Position numbers and translations under genes: made by a program
Assembly (NCBI RefSeq): GCF_001530125.1
Contig: NZ_LDUG01000003.1
Coordinates: forward strand, 1 to 64,000
Direction: 5' to 3'
Source of the DNA: Thiobacillus denitrificans
GTDB lineage: Bacteria > Pseudomonadota > Gammaproteobacteria > Burkholderiales > Thiobacillaceae
DNA: 64,000 nt
Shown: positions 55,267 to 64,000 of the stretch, piece after piece
Layout: every line of letters begins with the position of its first letter
Numbering within the stretch: the first letter of the stretch is position 1
The notes under the pieces: generated by a model
What the model saw: the letters and a program-made list of their open reading frames with translations, nothing else
Told to the model about the DNA's origin: nothing
Databases searched by the model: none

Positions 55267-56651
55267 CCAGGTTGAGAACGGCTTTGGCTGCAACAGCGCT
55301 GGCAATGACCTTGTCTGCGCCGGCAGTGGCAAGAGAGGCGATGGATGTTGCCGATCTGGTCGAAACACACGGCCCGGCGGTGGTCAACATCAGCACCACC
55401 AAGCTGGTGAAGCGCGGTGTGGAAGGTTTTCCGTTCGTGATTCCCGATGGGGAAGACATGCAGGAATTCTTCCGCCGCTTTTTCCCGCCTGGCGGGCCCG
55501 GGCCGGTCGAGGAGATTCCCGCGCGCGGCGCCGGTTCCGGCTTCATCGTCAGCAACGACGGCTACATCCTGACCAATGCCCATGTGGTGCGCGGCGCCGA
55601 CGAAGTCGAGATCAAGCTCATCGACAAGCGTACGTTCAGCGCCAAGGTGATTGGGGCCGACAGCCGCACTGATGTTGCCGTCATCAAGATCACCGCCAAC
55701 AACCTGCCTGCCGTCAAGCTGGGCGACCCTGCCAGGCTGCGCGTCGGCGAGGCCGTCGCCGCGATTGGTTCGCCGTTTGGCTTCGAGAACTCCGTCACCG
55801 CCGGCATCGTCTCCGCCAAGGGCCGCTCGCTGCCGTCGGAAAGCTATGTGCCCTATATCCAGACCGATGTGCCGATCAACCCCGGCAACTCGGGCGGGCC
55901 GCTGTTCAACATGAAGGGCGAGGTGGTCGGCATCAATTCGCAGATCTACAGCCGCAGCGGCGGTTATCAGGGCGTGTCGTTCGCGATCCCGATCGATGTC
56001 GCAATGGAAGTTGCCGAACAGCTGAAGGCCGCCGGCAAGGTTTCGCGCGGCTGGCTGGGCGTGGTGGTCCAGGAAGTGACCGCCGATCTTGCCGAATCGT
56101 TCGGCATGGATCGCCCGCGTGGCGCGCTGATTGCGCAGGTGCAGGCGGATGGCCCGGCGGCCCGGGCCGGCCTGCAGGCGGCCGATGTGATCCTCATGTT
56201 CGGCGGCAAGCCGGTTGAAAATTCGGGCGACCTGCCGCGCATGGTCGGCATGACCAAGCCGGGGGCGAAGATTCCGCTACAGGTATGGCGCCGCGGCAAG
56301 CTGCAGGCAATCACGGTGGAGCTGGGTGAGTTGCCGGGCGAGGAGCAGCTTGCCGGCAAGCCCGGCAAGACGTATTCGCGAGGCGGCCTGGCCCTGTCCG
56401 AGCTGACTGCCGAGCAGCGGCGCGAACTCAGGATCGACCACGGTTTGCTGGTGGAGGAGGTCACCGGCGATGCTGCGCGCGCGGGCATCCGCGTCGGTGA
56501 CGTGATCCTCGCGGTGAACAACGGCAAGGTGGCGACGGTCGAGGCCTTCCGCAAGGCGATCGCCGCCATTCCCAAGGGCAAGAGCGCGGCCGTCCTGGTG
56601 CGCCGCGGCGAAGGTTCGCTCTATATTCCGCTGAAGATATCGGGTGAGTAG
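55263..56651 (+). CDS. degP: DegP/MucD-type periplasmic serine protease
   Basis: HtrA protease-chaperone of 462 residues. It has a signal peptide (ALAATALAMTLSAPAVA), the catalytic triad in ILTNAHVV (His), SRTDVAVIK (Asp) and NPGNSGGPLF (Ser), and two PDZ domains (GWLGVVVQEVT and LLVEEVTGDAARAGI). It is the usual downstream member of the sigma-E operon. Confidence 0.95.
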   Translation: MTRLRTALAATALAMTLSAPAVAREAMDVADLVETHGPAVVNISTTKLVKRGVEGFPFVIPDGEDMQEFFRRFFPPGGPGPVEEIPARGAGSGFIVSNDGYILTNAHVVRGADEVEIKLIDKRTFSAKVIGADSRTDVAVIKITANNLPAVKLGDPARLRVGEAVAAIGSPFGFENSVTAGIVSAKGRSLPSESYVPYIQTDVPINPGNSGGPLFNMKGEVVGINSQIYSRSGGYQGVSFAIPIDVAMEVAEQLKAAGKVSRGWLGVVVQEVTADLAESFGMDRPRGALIAQVQADGPAARAGLQAADVILMFGGKPVENSGDLPRMVGMTKPGAKIPLQVWRRGKLQAITVELGELPGEEQLAGKPGKTYSRGGLALSELTAEQRRELRIDHGLLVEEVTGDAARAGIRVGDVILAVNNGKVATVEAFRKAIAAIPKGKSAAVLVRRGEGSLYIPLKISGE

Positions 56652-56889
56652 AACACTCACGCTCTACACGCGGGCGGACTGCCCGCTGTGCGAGGAGATG
56701 GCGGCAAAAGTCGGTGCGCTGATCGTGGATACCAGGCATCGTCTGGCGCCCGTGGATGTGGATGCCGACCCGTCGCTCAAGGCTGACTTCGGCTGGGACG
56801 TGCCGCTGCTGTTCGACGGCGGCACCGAGATATGCCGCCATCAGCTCAATCTGCCGGCGCTTCAGGAATGGCTGCGCCTTAACCCCTAA
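56644..56889 (+). CDS. Glutaredoxin-like protein (DUF836)
   Basis: An 81-residue thioredoxin-fold protein with the redox motif CPLC near residue 13 (YTRADCPLCEEMAAKV) and the cis-Pro DVPLLFDGG. It starts at GTG 56644 inside degP and is commonly found between degP and lepA in betaproteobacteria. Confidence 0.82.
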   Translation: MSRTLTLYTRADCPLCEEMAAKVGALIVDTRHRLAPVDVDADPSLKADFGWDVPLLFDGGTEICRHQLNLPALQEWLRLNP

Positions 56890-56926
56890 AATCCGTTAAA
56901 ATTCGGCTAGTTATCTCATCCCTGAC

Positions 56927-56950
56927 CGGGCACGGAAACGTGCCCGTTTT
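56927..56950 (+). promoter_or_regulatory. Strong hairpin immediately before the lepA start
   Basis: CGGGCACG-GAAA-CGTGCCCG-TTTT forms an 8-bp stem with a GNRA loop and T tail, ending three bases before the lepA GTG. It can act as a partial terminator and covers the ribosome-binding region. Confidence 0.75.
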
Positions 56951-56953
56951 GCT

Positions 56954-58753
56954 GTGTCCCAGAGTCTGATCCGCAATTTTTCCATCATCGCCCATATCGA
57001 CCACGGCAAATCCACGCTGGCTGATCGCCTGATCCAGTCTTGTGGCGGCCTGTCCGACCGCGAAATGGGAGCGCAGGTGCTCGATTCCATGGACCTGGAA
57101 AAGGAGCGCGGCATCACCATCAAGGCGCAGACCGCCGCGCTCACCTACAAGGCGCAGGACGGCAAGACCTACCACCTGAACCTGATTGACACCCCCGGCC
57201 ACGTCGACTTTTCCTACGAGGTGTCGCGTTCCCTGTCCGCCTGCGAAGGCGCGCTGCTGGTAGTCGACGCCTCGCAGGGGGTGGAAGCGCAGACGGTGGC
57301 CAACTGCTACACCGCGATCGATCTCGGCGTCGAGGTCATTCCGGTGCTGAACAAGATCGACCTGCCTGCGGCCGATCCGGACCGGGTGGCGGAGGAAATC
57401 GAGGATATCGTCGGGCTGGACGCGAGCGATGCGGTGCGCGCGTCGGCCAAGACCGGGATCGGCATTGCCGAAATCCTCGAGGTGGTGGTGAAGCAGGTGC
57501 CGCCGCCGCGTGGCGATGAGAGCGCGCCACTGAAGGCGCTGATCATCGACTCATGGTTCGACAACTATGTCGGCGTGGTGATGCTGGTGCGGGTGTTCGA
57601 CGGCGTGCTGAAACCCAAGGACAAGATCCGCTTCATGGCAAGCGGGGCACAGCATCTGACCGAGCACGTCGGCGTGTTCACGCCCAAGGCGGTCGACCGC
57701 CCCAGCCTGTCGGCAGGCGAGGTCGGCTTCGTGATTGCGGGCATCAAGGAACTCAAGTCGGCCCAGGTGGGTGACACCATCACCCTGCTCGATCGGCCCG
57801 CGGCCAAGGCGCTGCCTGGCTTCAAGAAAGTGCAGTCGCAGGTCTTCGCCGGGCTCTATCCGATCGAGTCGCACGACTTCGAGGCGCTGCGCGACGCGCT
57901 GACCAAGCTGCAGTTGAACGACGCGGCGCTGCAGTTCGAGCCCGAAGTCTCGCAGGCGCTGGGCTTCGGCTTCCGTTGCGGCTTCCTCGGCCTGCTGCAC
58001 ATGGACATTGTCCAGGAGCGGCTGGAACGCGAATACAACATGGACCTCATCACCACCGCGCCGACGGTGGTGTACGAAGTGTTGATGAAAGACGGCAGCC
58101 TGCTCAAGGTCGAAAACCCGTCCAAGCTGCCCGAGCTGTCGAAGATCGAGGAAATCCGCGAGCCCATCATCACCGCGACGATCTTCGTGCCGGAAGAATT
58201 CGTCGGCAACGTCATCACCCTGTGCAACCAGAAGCGCGGCATGCAGGTGAACATGCAGTACCACGGCAGGCAGGTGATGCTGGTGTACAACCTGCCGATG
58301 AACGAAGTGGTGATGGATTTCTTCGACAAGCTGAAATCAACCAGCCGCGGCTACGCCTCGCTCGATTACGAGTTCAAGGAGTACCGGCCGGGTGACCTGG
58401 TCAAGCTCGATATCCTGGTCAACAACGAAAAAGTCGATGCGCTGTCGCTGATTGTGCACCGCGCCACCAGCGTGTATCGCGGGCGCGAACTCGCCTCCAA
58501 GATGCGCGAGATGATCCCGCGCCAGATGTTTGACGTCGCGGTGCAGGCGGCGATCGGCGCCAACATCATCGCGCGCGAAAACATCAAGGCCTTGCGCAAG
58601 AACGTGCTCGCCAAATGCTACGGTGGCGACATCTCGCGCAAGAAGAAGCTGCTGGAAAAACAGAAGGCCGGCAAGCGGCGCATGAAGCAGGTCGGCAACG
58701 TCGAAATTCCGCAGGAAGCCTTTCTTGCGATCCTGCAGGTTTCGGATAAATAA
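56954..58753 (+). CDS. lepA: Elongation factor 4 (LepA)
   Basis: GTPase that acts on stalled or misassembled ribosomes. The 599-residue product has G1 AHIDHGKST near the N terminus, [20 protein letters not shown], the LepA-specific C-terminal domain, and ends [13 protein letters not shown]. It starts at GTG 56954, with no clear Shine-Dalgarno because a hairpin occupies the site. Confidence 0.95.
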   Translation: MSQSLIRNFSIIAHIDHGKSTLADRLIQSCGGLSDREMGAQVLDSMDLEKERGITIKAQTAALTYKAQDGKTYHLNLIDTPGHVDFSYEVSRSLSACEGALLVVDASQGVEAQTVANCYTAIDLGVEVIPVLNKIDLPAADPDRVAEEIEDIVGLDASDAVRASAKTGIGIAEILEVVVKQVPPPRGDESAPLKALIIDSWFDNYVGVVMLVRVFDGVLKPKDKIRFMASGAQHLTEHVGVFTPKAVDRPSLSAGEVGFVIAGIKELKSAQVGDTITLLDRPAAKALPGFKKVQSQVFAGLYPIESHDFEALRDALTKLQLNDAALQFEPEVSQALGFGFRCGFLGLLHMDIVQERLEREYNMDLITTAPTVVYEVLMKDGSLLKVENPSKLPELSKIEEIREPIITATIFVPEEFVGNVITLCNQKRGMQVNMQYHGRQVMLVYNLPMNEVVMDFFDKLKSTSRGYASLDYEFKEYRPGDLVKLDILVNNEKVDALSLIVHRATSVYRGRELASKMREMIPRQMFDVAVQAAIGANIIARENIKALRKNVLAKCYGGDISRKKKLLEKQKAGKRRMKQVGNVEIPQEAFLAILQVSDK

Positions 58754-58770
58754 GAAGTGGACCCATCAAC

Positions 58771-59580
58771 ATGAATTTTGCGCTCATTCTTTTCATCGCG
58801 CTGGCCGTCACCGGCGGCATCTGGCTGCTCGACGTGCTGCTGTTCAAGCGTTTCCGCGACAAGGATGCCCGCGAGCCGCTGCTGGTCGAATATGCCAAGA
58901 GCTTCTTCCCGGTCATCCTGGTCGTGTTCGGCCTGCGCTCGTTTCTGGTCGAGCCGTTCAAGATACCGTCCGGCTCGATGATGCCGACGCTGCTGATCGG
59001 CGACTTCATCCTGGTCAACAAATACACCTATGGCATCCGCCTGCCGGTGATCAACAAGAAAGTGGTCGCGCTGAACAACCCCGAGCGTGGCGACGTCATG
59101 GTGTTCCGCTATCCGGCCGACCCCGGCCTCGACTACATCAAGCGCGTGGTCGGCGTGCCGGGCGACGTGGTCGAATACCGCGACAAGCAGCTCAGCATCA
59201 ACGGCCAGCCGGTGCGCACGGTCAACACCAGCACCTACAGCTATGTCGGCAACGGCCTCAGTTACGTCACCGCCATGGTGTACCAGGAGCATCTCAATAG
59301 CGTTGGCCACGCCATGATGACCGAGCCGGGCAAGCTCGCAGTCTATCCGTCACAGGTGGTGGACTTCCCTTACCGCGAAAACTGCTCCTACAATGCCGAA
59401 GGCGAAGGCTTCGTCTGCAAGGTGCCGGAAGGGCAGTACTTCATGATGGGCGATAACCGCGACGCCAGCAACGACAGCCGTTACTGGGGCTTCGTCCCGG
59501 ACCGGAACATCGTCGGCAAGGCCTTCTTCATCTGGATGAACTTCGACGATTTTGGCCGCATCGGCACCACCCTCAAATAA
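58771..59580 (+). CDS. lepB: Signal peptidase I
   Basis: Inner-membrane protease that removes signal peptides. The 269-residue product has two N-terminal helices, the nucleophile Ser in IPSGSMMPTLL, the general-base Lys in DYIKRVVGVPGD, and GDNRDASNDSRYWGFV. It follows lepA by 17 bases. Confidence 0.95.
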   Translation: MNFALILFIALAVTGGIWLLDVLLFKRFRDKDAREPLLVEYAKSFFPVILVVFGLRSFLVEPFKIPSGSMMPTLLIGDFILVNKYTYGIRLPVINKKVVALNNPERGDVMVFRYPADPGLDYIKRVVGVPGDVVEYRDKQLSINGQPVRTVNTSTYSYVGNGLSYVTAMVYQEHLNSVGHAMMTEPGKLAVYPSQVVDFPYRENCSYNAEGEGFVCKVPEGQYFMMGDNRDASNDSRYWGFVPDRNIVGKAFFIWMNFDDFGRIGTTLK

Positions 59581-59589
59581 GGAGACACC

Positions 59590-59991
59590 ATGACCCGCGC
59601 ACGCCCCCTGCAATCTCAACAACGCGGTCTGAGCATGATCGGCTTTCTGTTCGTCGCCGTCGTGCTGGTTATGATCGCCATGCTGGCAATGAAGCTGGTG
59701 CCGGCCTATATCGAGTTTTTCTCGGTGAAGAAGATTCTCGCCACGATGGGGCAGGAGTCCGACCTCCGATCGAAAAGCAATGCCGAGATCCGCAGCGATT
59801 TCTCGAGACGCGCCAACGTAGGTTATGTCACGGTGGTCAAGCCGGAACATCTCACCATCGACCGTCGTGGTGGCGTCCCGGTCATTTCCGCTGATTACGA
59901 ATTCCGCACCAAGCTCGTCGGCAATGCCAGCCTGGTGGTCGATTTCAGTGCCAGCACCAACCCCAACGCCGCGCCCGCCCAGATTGAATAA
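59590..59991 (+). CDS. DUF4845 family membrane protein
   Basis: A 133-residue protein with a QQRGLSMIGFLFVAVVLVMI start resembling a pilin-like class III signal or single anchor helix, then a small periplasmic domain. DUF4845 genes lie between lepB and rnc in many betaproteobacteria; function unknown. It overlaps rnc by 8 bases. Confidence 0.8.
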   Translation: MTRARPLQSQQRGLSMIGFLFVAVVLVMIAMLAMKLVPAYIEFFSVKKILATMGQESDLRSKSNAEIRSDFSRRANVGYVTVVKPEHLTIDRRGGVPVISADYEFRTKLVGNASLVVDFSASTNPNAAPAQIE

Positions 59992-60697
59992 CGCCTTGCT
60001 GACCCAGCGCCTGCAGCAGGCGCTGGGTTATACCTTTATCCGCGCCGACCTGCTGACCCAGGCGCTGACGCACCGCAGCTACGGCGCGGTCAACAACGAG
60101 CGGCTCGAATTCCTCGGCGACTCGGTGCTGAACTGCTCGGTCGCCCGTGCGCTCTACGATGCGTTTCCCGATTTGCCCGAAGGTAGCCTGTCGCGCCTGC
60201 GCGCCAACCTGGTGCGGCAGGAAACCCTGGCCGAGATCGCCGCGACCCTGAGGCTGGGCGAGAGCCTGCGCCTGGGCGAGGGCGAACTCAAGAGCGGCGG
60301 TTTCCGCCGTCCCTCGATTCTGGCCGATGCGCTCGAATCGCTGTTTGGCGCGATCTTTCTGGAGGCCGGCTTTGACGGCGCGCAACGCGTGGTGCGTGGC
60401 TTGTTCGACCCGCTGGTCGCGCAAATCGACCCCACGGCCTCGGGCAAGGATCCCAAGACGGAACTGCAGGAACTGCTGCAGTCACGGCGGCTGCCGCTAC
60501 CGGACTACCAGCTTGTCGATACCGAGGGCGAGGCGCACGACCAGAGTTTCATCGTCGAGTGCGTGCTCATCAGACCCGTGCTCAGCACGCGCGGCGTCGG
60601 CAAAAGCCGCCGCGCCGCCGAACAGGAGGCCGCACGCCAGGCGTGCGCCGCGTTACGAAATGAACAGGCAGCAAAGAAGAGTGAACTGCGTAAATGA
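59984..60697 (+). CDS. rnc: Ribonuclease III
   Basis: Double-strand-specific RNase for rRNA and mRNA processing. The 237-residue product has the catalytic NNERLEFLGDSVL, the ADALESLFGAIFLEAGF acidic motif and a C-terminal dsRNA-binding domain (DPKTELQELLQSRRLPLPDY). The start is probably TTG 59984, overlapping DUF4845. It overlaps era by 4 bases. Confidence 0.94.
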   Translation: MNNALLTQRLQQALGYTFIRADLLTQALTHRSYGAVNNERLEFLGDSVLNCSVARALYDAFPDLPEGSLSRLRANLVRQETLAEIAATLRLGESLRLGEGELKSGGFRRPSILADALESLFGAIFLEAGFDGAQRVVRGLFDPLVAQIDPTASGKDPKTELQELLQSRRLPLPDYQLVDTEGEAHDQSFIVECVLIRPVLSTRGVGKSRRAAEQEAARQACAALRNEQAAKKSELRK

Positions 60698-61578
60698 GTG
60701 AATTCAAGTGTGGCCTCATCGCCATCGTCGGGCGTCCCAACGTCGGCAAGTCGACCCTGCTCAACCGCATCGTCGGGCAGAAAGTCAGCATCACCTCGCG
60801 CAAGGCGCAGACCACGCGTCACCGGGTGATGGGCATTCACACCACCGACGAGGCACAGTTCGTGTTCGTCGATACGCCGGGATTCCAGACGCGCTACACC
60901 GGCACCATGAACCGCGCGATGAACAAGCGGGTGCGCGAAACGCTGTCGGATACCGACGTGGTGATGCTGCTGGTGGAGGCGGGACGGCTGAAGAACGAGG
61001 ATCGTCAGGTGATGGAGTTGCTGCCCAAGGATCGCCCGCTGATCCTGGTGGTGAACAAGATCGACCAGGTCAAGGATCGCGCCGAGTTGATGGCGTATCT
61101 GCAGGAAGTCACCGCCGCGCATGCGTTTACCGAGATCGTCCCGGTATCGGCCAAGCAGGGAAACAACCTCGACGAGCTGCTGAAAACCCTGCAAACCCAC
61201 CTGCCGGAAAACGCGCCGCTGTTTGATGCGGACGACGTCACCGACCAGACCGAACGCCAACTGGCCGCCGAACTCATTCGGGAAAAAGTCTTCCGTCTGT
61301 GTGGCGAAGAAATCCCTTACGGGGTGGCGGTGGCCATCGACAAGTTCGAGGAGGAGGGCAACCTGCGCCGCATCTTCGCCACCATCCTGGTCGACCGCGA
61401 CAGCCACAAGCCCATCATCATCGGCAAGGGGGGCGAAAAGCTCAAGGCCATTTCCACCCAGGCGCGTCTCGACATGGAGCGCGCGTTCGACAGCAAGGTC
61501 TATCTTGAGGTCTGGGTCAAGGTCAAGGGCGGCTGGGCCGACGACGTGCGGATGCTGAGATCGCTGGGGCTGGATTAG
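60694..61578 (+). CDS. era: GTPase Era
   Basis: Essential GTPase for 30S assembly. The 294-residue product has G1 GRPNVGKSTLLN, FVDTPGFQTR, NKIDQVKD, and the C-terminal KH domain (IIIGKGGEKLKAISTQAR). After it, a palindromic repeat separates it from recO, although the two genes are normally adjacent. Confidence 0.95.
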   Translation: MSEFKCGLIAIVGRPNVGKSTLLNRIVGQKVSITSRKAQTTRHRVMGIHTTDEAQFVFVDTPGFQTRYTGTMNRAMNKRVRETLSDTDVVMLLVEAGRLKNEDRQVMELLPKDRPLILVVNKIDQVKDRAELMAYLQEVTAAHAFTEIVPVSAKQGNNLDELLKTLQTHLPENAPLFDADDVTDQTERQLAAELIREKVFRLCGEEIPYGVAVAIDKFEEEGNLRRIFATILVDRDSHKPIIIGKGGEKLKAISTQARLDMERAFDSKVYLEVWVKVKGGWADDVRMLRSLGLD

Positions 61579-61604
61579 AGCAGGTGCAGGGTTGGAAACC
61601 GCTC

Positions 61605-61786
61605 ACCACAGAGGCACAGAGACACAGAGGCACAGAGGCACAGAGGCACAGAGACACAGAGACACAGAGACACAGAGACACAGAGACACAGAGGTAAAAC
61701 CGGTTTGGGCGCTGTGCGTGGAAAGTCGAGCGTTTGCCCTGTATGGTTTTTCGAGGATTTTCTCCGTGTCTCTGTGCCTCTGTGGT
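61605..61786. repeat. Long palindromic element with CACAGAG-type tandem arms (copy 2)
   Basis: The left arm (61605-61694) is ACCACAGAG followed by ten 8-base units of form RCACAGAG. The right arm (61762-61786) is CTCCGTGTCTCTGTGCCTCTGTGGT, the reverse complement of the start. The 67-base centre differs from copy 1. The bases just left, AAACCGCTC, are the inverted form of those just right of copy 1. It lies between era and recO. All six frames through the tandem part are open, so apparent ORFs here are false. Confidence 0.88.
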
Positions 61787-61805
61787 GAAAATCTTTTGAC
61801 AACCT

Positions 61806-62543
61806 ATGTCTTCCCCTGACCGCATCAACAACGAACCCGGCTTCATCCTCCACACCTATCCTTTCAAGGAAACCAGTGTGGTGGCGGAGGTGTTCACCCT
61901 TAGCCACGGGCGCGTGGCGCTGATCGCACGCGGTGCGCGCCGACCGACCTCGGCCCTGCGCGGGCTGATGCAGCCATTCACCCCGCTGCTGCTGTCGTGG
62001 TTCGGTAAATCCGAACTGAAAACCCTGCACGCCGCCGAATGGCAAGGCGGCCTGATCGCCCCGCAGGGGCGCGCGCTGATGTGCGGGTTTTATCTGAATG
62101 AACTGCTGCTGCGCCTGCTGGCGCGCGGCGATGCGCACGAACAGCTGTACGACCGCTATGCCGATACCCTCGACCAGTTGGCGAACGAGGCTTGCGGCAC
62201 CGATTACGAGCGCATCCTGCGGCGCTTCGAAAAAAATCTGTTAAGTGAAATCGGCTATGGCGCCACCTTCGACGTCGATGCAGACAGAGGGACGCCGATC
62301 GAACCCGGTGTCCGTTATGTGTTCCAGCCCGAACGTGGCGCGCTGCGCGAGAATGGACAACCCGGCTGCCCGGTCTCGGGCCAGACGCTGATCGATCTGG
62401 CGGCCGGCCGCTTCGAACGGCCAGCGACGCTGGCCGAGGCCAAGTCCTTGATGCGCACCCTGATCGACCACACCCTGGGCGCGAAGCCGCTTTATACTCG
62501 CCAGCTGTTACGCGAACTCACAGAATTGAATCCACTCGGCTGA
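61806..62543 (+). CDS. recO: DNA repair protein RecO
   Basis: Mediator that loads RecA on gapped DNA with RecR. The 245-residue product has the N-terminal OB fold ([20 protein letters not shown] and [17 protein letters not shown]) and a C-terminal helical domain ([18 protein letters not shown]). Proteobacterial RecO often lacks the zinc ligands, as here. pdxJ follows by 4 bases. Confidence 0.92.
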   Translation: MSSPDRINNEPGFILHTYPFKETSVVAEVFTLSHGRVALIARGARRPTSALRGLMQPFTPLLLSWFGKSELKTLHAAEWQGGLIAPQGRALMCGFYLNELLLRLLARGDAHEQLYDRYADTLDQLANEACGTDYERILRRFEKNLLSEIGYGATFDVDADRGTPIEPGVRYVFQPERGALRENGQPGCPVSGQTLIDLAAGRFERPATLAEAKSLMRTLIDHTLGAKPLYTRQLLRELTELNPLG

Positions 62544-62547
62544 ACCC

Positions 62548-63281
62548 GTGAGCATCTATCTCGGCGTCAACATCGACCACATCGCCACCCTGCGCCAGGC
62601 GCGCAAGACCCGCTACCCCAGCCCGGTCGAGGCCGCGCTGATGGCGGAAACCGCCGGCGCCGATTCGATCACCCTGCATCTGAGGGAAGACCGTCGCCAC
62701 ATCCAGGATGCCGACGTCGCGATCCTGCGCCAGATGCTGAAAACAAAAATGAATCTGGAAATGGCGGTGACCGAGGAAATGCTCGGCATCGCCATCGCCA
62801 CGCGGCCGCAGGATGTCTGCCTGGTGCCGGAAAAGCGCGAGGAACTCACCACCGAAGGCGGGCTGGACGTCAAAGGCCAGATGCCGAAAATCGCCGGCGC
62901 CTGCAAGCGGCTGCGTGATGCCGGAATTCGCGTCTCGCTCTTCATCGACCCCGACTTCCCCCAGCTCGACGCCGCCCACGCGGCCGGCGCGCCTGTCGTC
63001 GAAATCCACACCGGTGCCTACGCCGACGCCGAAACCGACGAAGCGCGCGTACTGTAGAGTTCGAGCGCATCCGCACAGCTGTCGCCTACGGCCGCAGCCT
63101 CGGCCTCACGGTCAACGCCGGGCATGGCCTGACCTACCACAACGTGCAGCCGATTGCCGCACTGCCGGGTATCCATGAACTCAACATTGGCCATGCGATT
63201 GTCGCGCAGGCGCTGTTCGTGGGCTGGAAGGAAGCGGTGGCGGAAATGAAGCGGCTGATGGTGGAGGCGGCCGCTGGGTAA
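62548..63281 (+). pseudogene. pdxJ: Pyridoxine 5'-phosphate synthase PdxJ, apparent frameshift
   Basis: PdxJ closes the pyridine ring of vitamin B6. From GTG 62548 the reading is normal ([20 protein letters not shown], then [14 protein letters not shown] and [11 protein letters not shown]) until EARVL and a stop at 63055. In another frame the remaining conserved C terminus continues without pause from [13 protein letters not shown], with [18 protein letters not shown] and the end [19 protein letters not shown] to a stop at 63279. The break falls in a GCGCGCG run near 63043-63049, equivalent to two extra bases. Everything else is full length (about 243 residues), so a sequence error is as likely as a dead gene. 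Confidence 0.85.
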
Positions 63282-63296
63282 ACTGCCGGCCGGACA

Positions 63297-63317
63297 CTGG
63301 GCGCGCTGCGCGCCCAG
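63297..63317. terminator. Perfect hairpin after pdxJ
   Basis: CTGGGCGCG and CGCGCCCAG form a 9-bp stem with a 3-base loop between convergent pdxJ and the CorC-like gene. No T run follows, so it may not be a classic terminator. Confidence 0.5.
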
Positions 63318-63365
63318 CCCGCGGAGTTGGCCTGATCGGGACTCAGCGAAGCTCGACGGCCGTTG

Positions 63366-64000
63366 TCATGATTTCACCCCTGCCGTATTTTGCGGTGGCG
63401 CGAGGCGGGCGATCAGTACCTTGTCCACCCGGTTCCGGTCCATGTCCATGACCTCGAAACGCCAGTTTTCCCATTCGAAATGATCGGCCACGGCAGGAAT
63501 ATGTCCTAGCATGTGCATGATGAACCCGCCCAGGGTGTTGAACGCATTCGCTTCCTCGCCAGGCAGGTCTTCGTCGATCTCCAGAGCCGACTTGAGCCGC
63601 TCGATGGCCACGCTTCCATCCACCAGCCAGGAACCATCCTCGCGTTCGACCACGTCCTGTTCATCAGGTGAATCGTAGGTAGGCAATTCGCCCACGATGG
63701 ACGTCAGCACGTCGGTAAGCGTCACCAGGCCTTCCAGATCGCCGTATTCATCGACGATCAGAGCGAATTGCATGCGCGCCTTGCGGAAGCTTTCCAGCAA
63801 CTGGGTCGTGCTGACGCTGTCCGGGACATACAGTGGCGCGCGCAAGACCGCTTCGATATTCAGCGGCCCACCGGCCAACGCGGGTTTGAGCAGGTCGGAG
63901 GTGCGCAGAATGCCCGCGATGTTGTCAAGCCCGCCGCGGCAGACCACGATGCGCTCATACGGGCTTTCGGCGATCAGGCGGCGAAACTCGTCTTCGGGGT
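63366..64000 (-). CDS. HlyC/CorC family protein, C-terminal part (5' end outside the window)
   Basis: The visible part has a CBS-domain pair (YERIVVCRGGLDNIAGILR, then VLRAPLYVPDSVSTTQLLES and LIVDEYGDLEGLVTLTDVL) and the C-terminal CorC/HlyC domain (GSVAIERLKSALEIDEDLPG and FNTLGGFIMHMLGHIP). The N-terminal membrane DUF21 domain, if present, lies beyond base 64000. Such proteins are linked to magnesium or cobalt efflux. The frame is open to the window edge. Confidence 0.85.
   Translation of the reverse strand, partial: PEDEFRRLIAESPYERIVVCRGGLDNIAGILRTSDLLKPALAGGPLNIEAVLRAPLYVPDSVSTTQLLESFRKARMQFALIVDEYGDLEGLVTLTDVLTSIVGELPTYDSPDEQDVVEREDGSWLVDGSVAIERLKSALEIDEDLPGEEANAFNTLGGFIMHMLGHIPAVADHFEWENWRFEVMDMDRNRVDKVLIARLAPPQNTAGVKS

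Noticed and set aside
61605-61694. Possible CRISPR array from regularly repeated units
   Set aside because: Units are 8 bases with no spacers, and there are no cas genes nearby. It is a simple tandem repeat in a palindrome arm.
61575-62138. Long leftward open frame with LCLCVSVSLCLCVSV-type repeats, and similar frames through 61592-61819
   Set aside because: It is the translation of the CACAGAG tandem array plus antisense recO. The 8-base unit is open in all frames, so length carries no coding signal.

Overview
The window is about 64 kb of a GC-rich, gene-dense chromosome from a betaproteobacterium, most likely a sulfur-oxidising relative of Thiobacillus (Nitrosomonadales). This rests on gene content and order: the yicC-gmk-rpoZ-spoT block, rph-rdgB-hemW, ygfZ/ygfX/nadB followed by the rpoE-rseABC-degP-lepA-lepB-rnc-era-recO-pdxJ run, families typical of betaproteobacteria (DUF1631, DUF4936, DUF4845) and a DsrC/TusE-like sulfur-relay homologue. 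No species can be fixed from the sequence alone. There is no prophage, transposase, integron or CRISPR array; nearly everything is core chromosome.

Layout. 1-160: 3' end of a 5S rRNA and its terminator. 0.2-9.7 kb: birA, coaX and a SPOR protein rightward; then ubiC-ubiA, recG, ridA and the yicC-gmk-rpoZ-spoT set leftward. 10.7-15.2 kb: a Ser/Thr kinase/PP2C pair, rph, rdgB and hemW. 15.3-23.6 kb: ilvE and a small zinc-finger gene, a secreted RNase T2, a cysteine-poor DsrC-like gene beside mutY, two tandem DUF1631 genes (one frameshifted) with a c-di-GMP-I riboswitch and a flagellar-type promoter between them, and tRNA-Gly(CCC). 23.6-29.3 kb: thiS-thiG-trmB, marC and the oxidative pentose phosphate genes gnd-zwf-pgl. 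29.3-40.7 kb: ylqF, an aspartase/fumarase, a thioredoxin/TolC/adaptor cluster, a lytic transglycosylase, proS, a spermidine synthase-like gene, a WD40 lipoprotein and rppH. 40.9-49.1 kb: apbC-dcd, a large amino-acid decarboxylase, rpsF-priB-rpsR-rplI, dnaB and alr. 49.2-64 kb: DUF4936, ygfZ, ygfX, nadB, the sigma-E operon and its downstream housekeeping run, ending in a partial CorC/HlyC-type gene.

The most distinctive finding is the regulatory stretch at 21.24-21.42 kb on the minus strand. An excellent GEMM-I (c-di-GMP-I) riboswitch core lies downstream of a near-consensus FliA (sigma-28) promoter and upstream of a 734-residue DUF1631 protein of unknown function. That wiring predicts that DUF1631 belongs to the motility/second-messenger programme. 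A second theme is palindromic repeat DNA. There are two copies of a long hairpin built from 8-bp CACAGAG-type repeats (one splitting era from recO), a REP-like element after hemW, one read in frame inside hemW, and one between thiS and thiG.

Three apparent frameshifts (two in the DUF1631 paralogue, one in pdxJ) fall at or near short simple-sequence runs or cannot be placed exactly. Since pdxJ is normally required for vitamin B6 synthesis, base-level sequence error must be considered before calling these genes dead.
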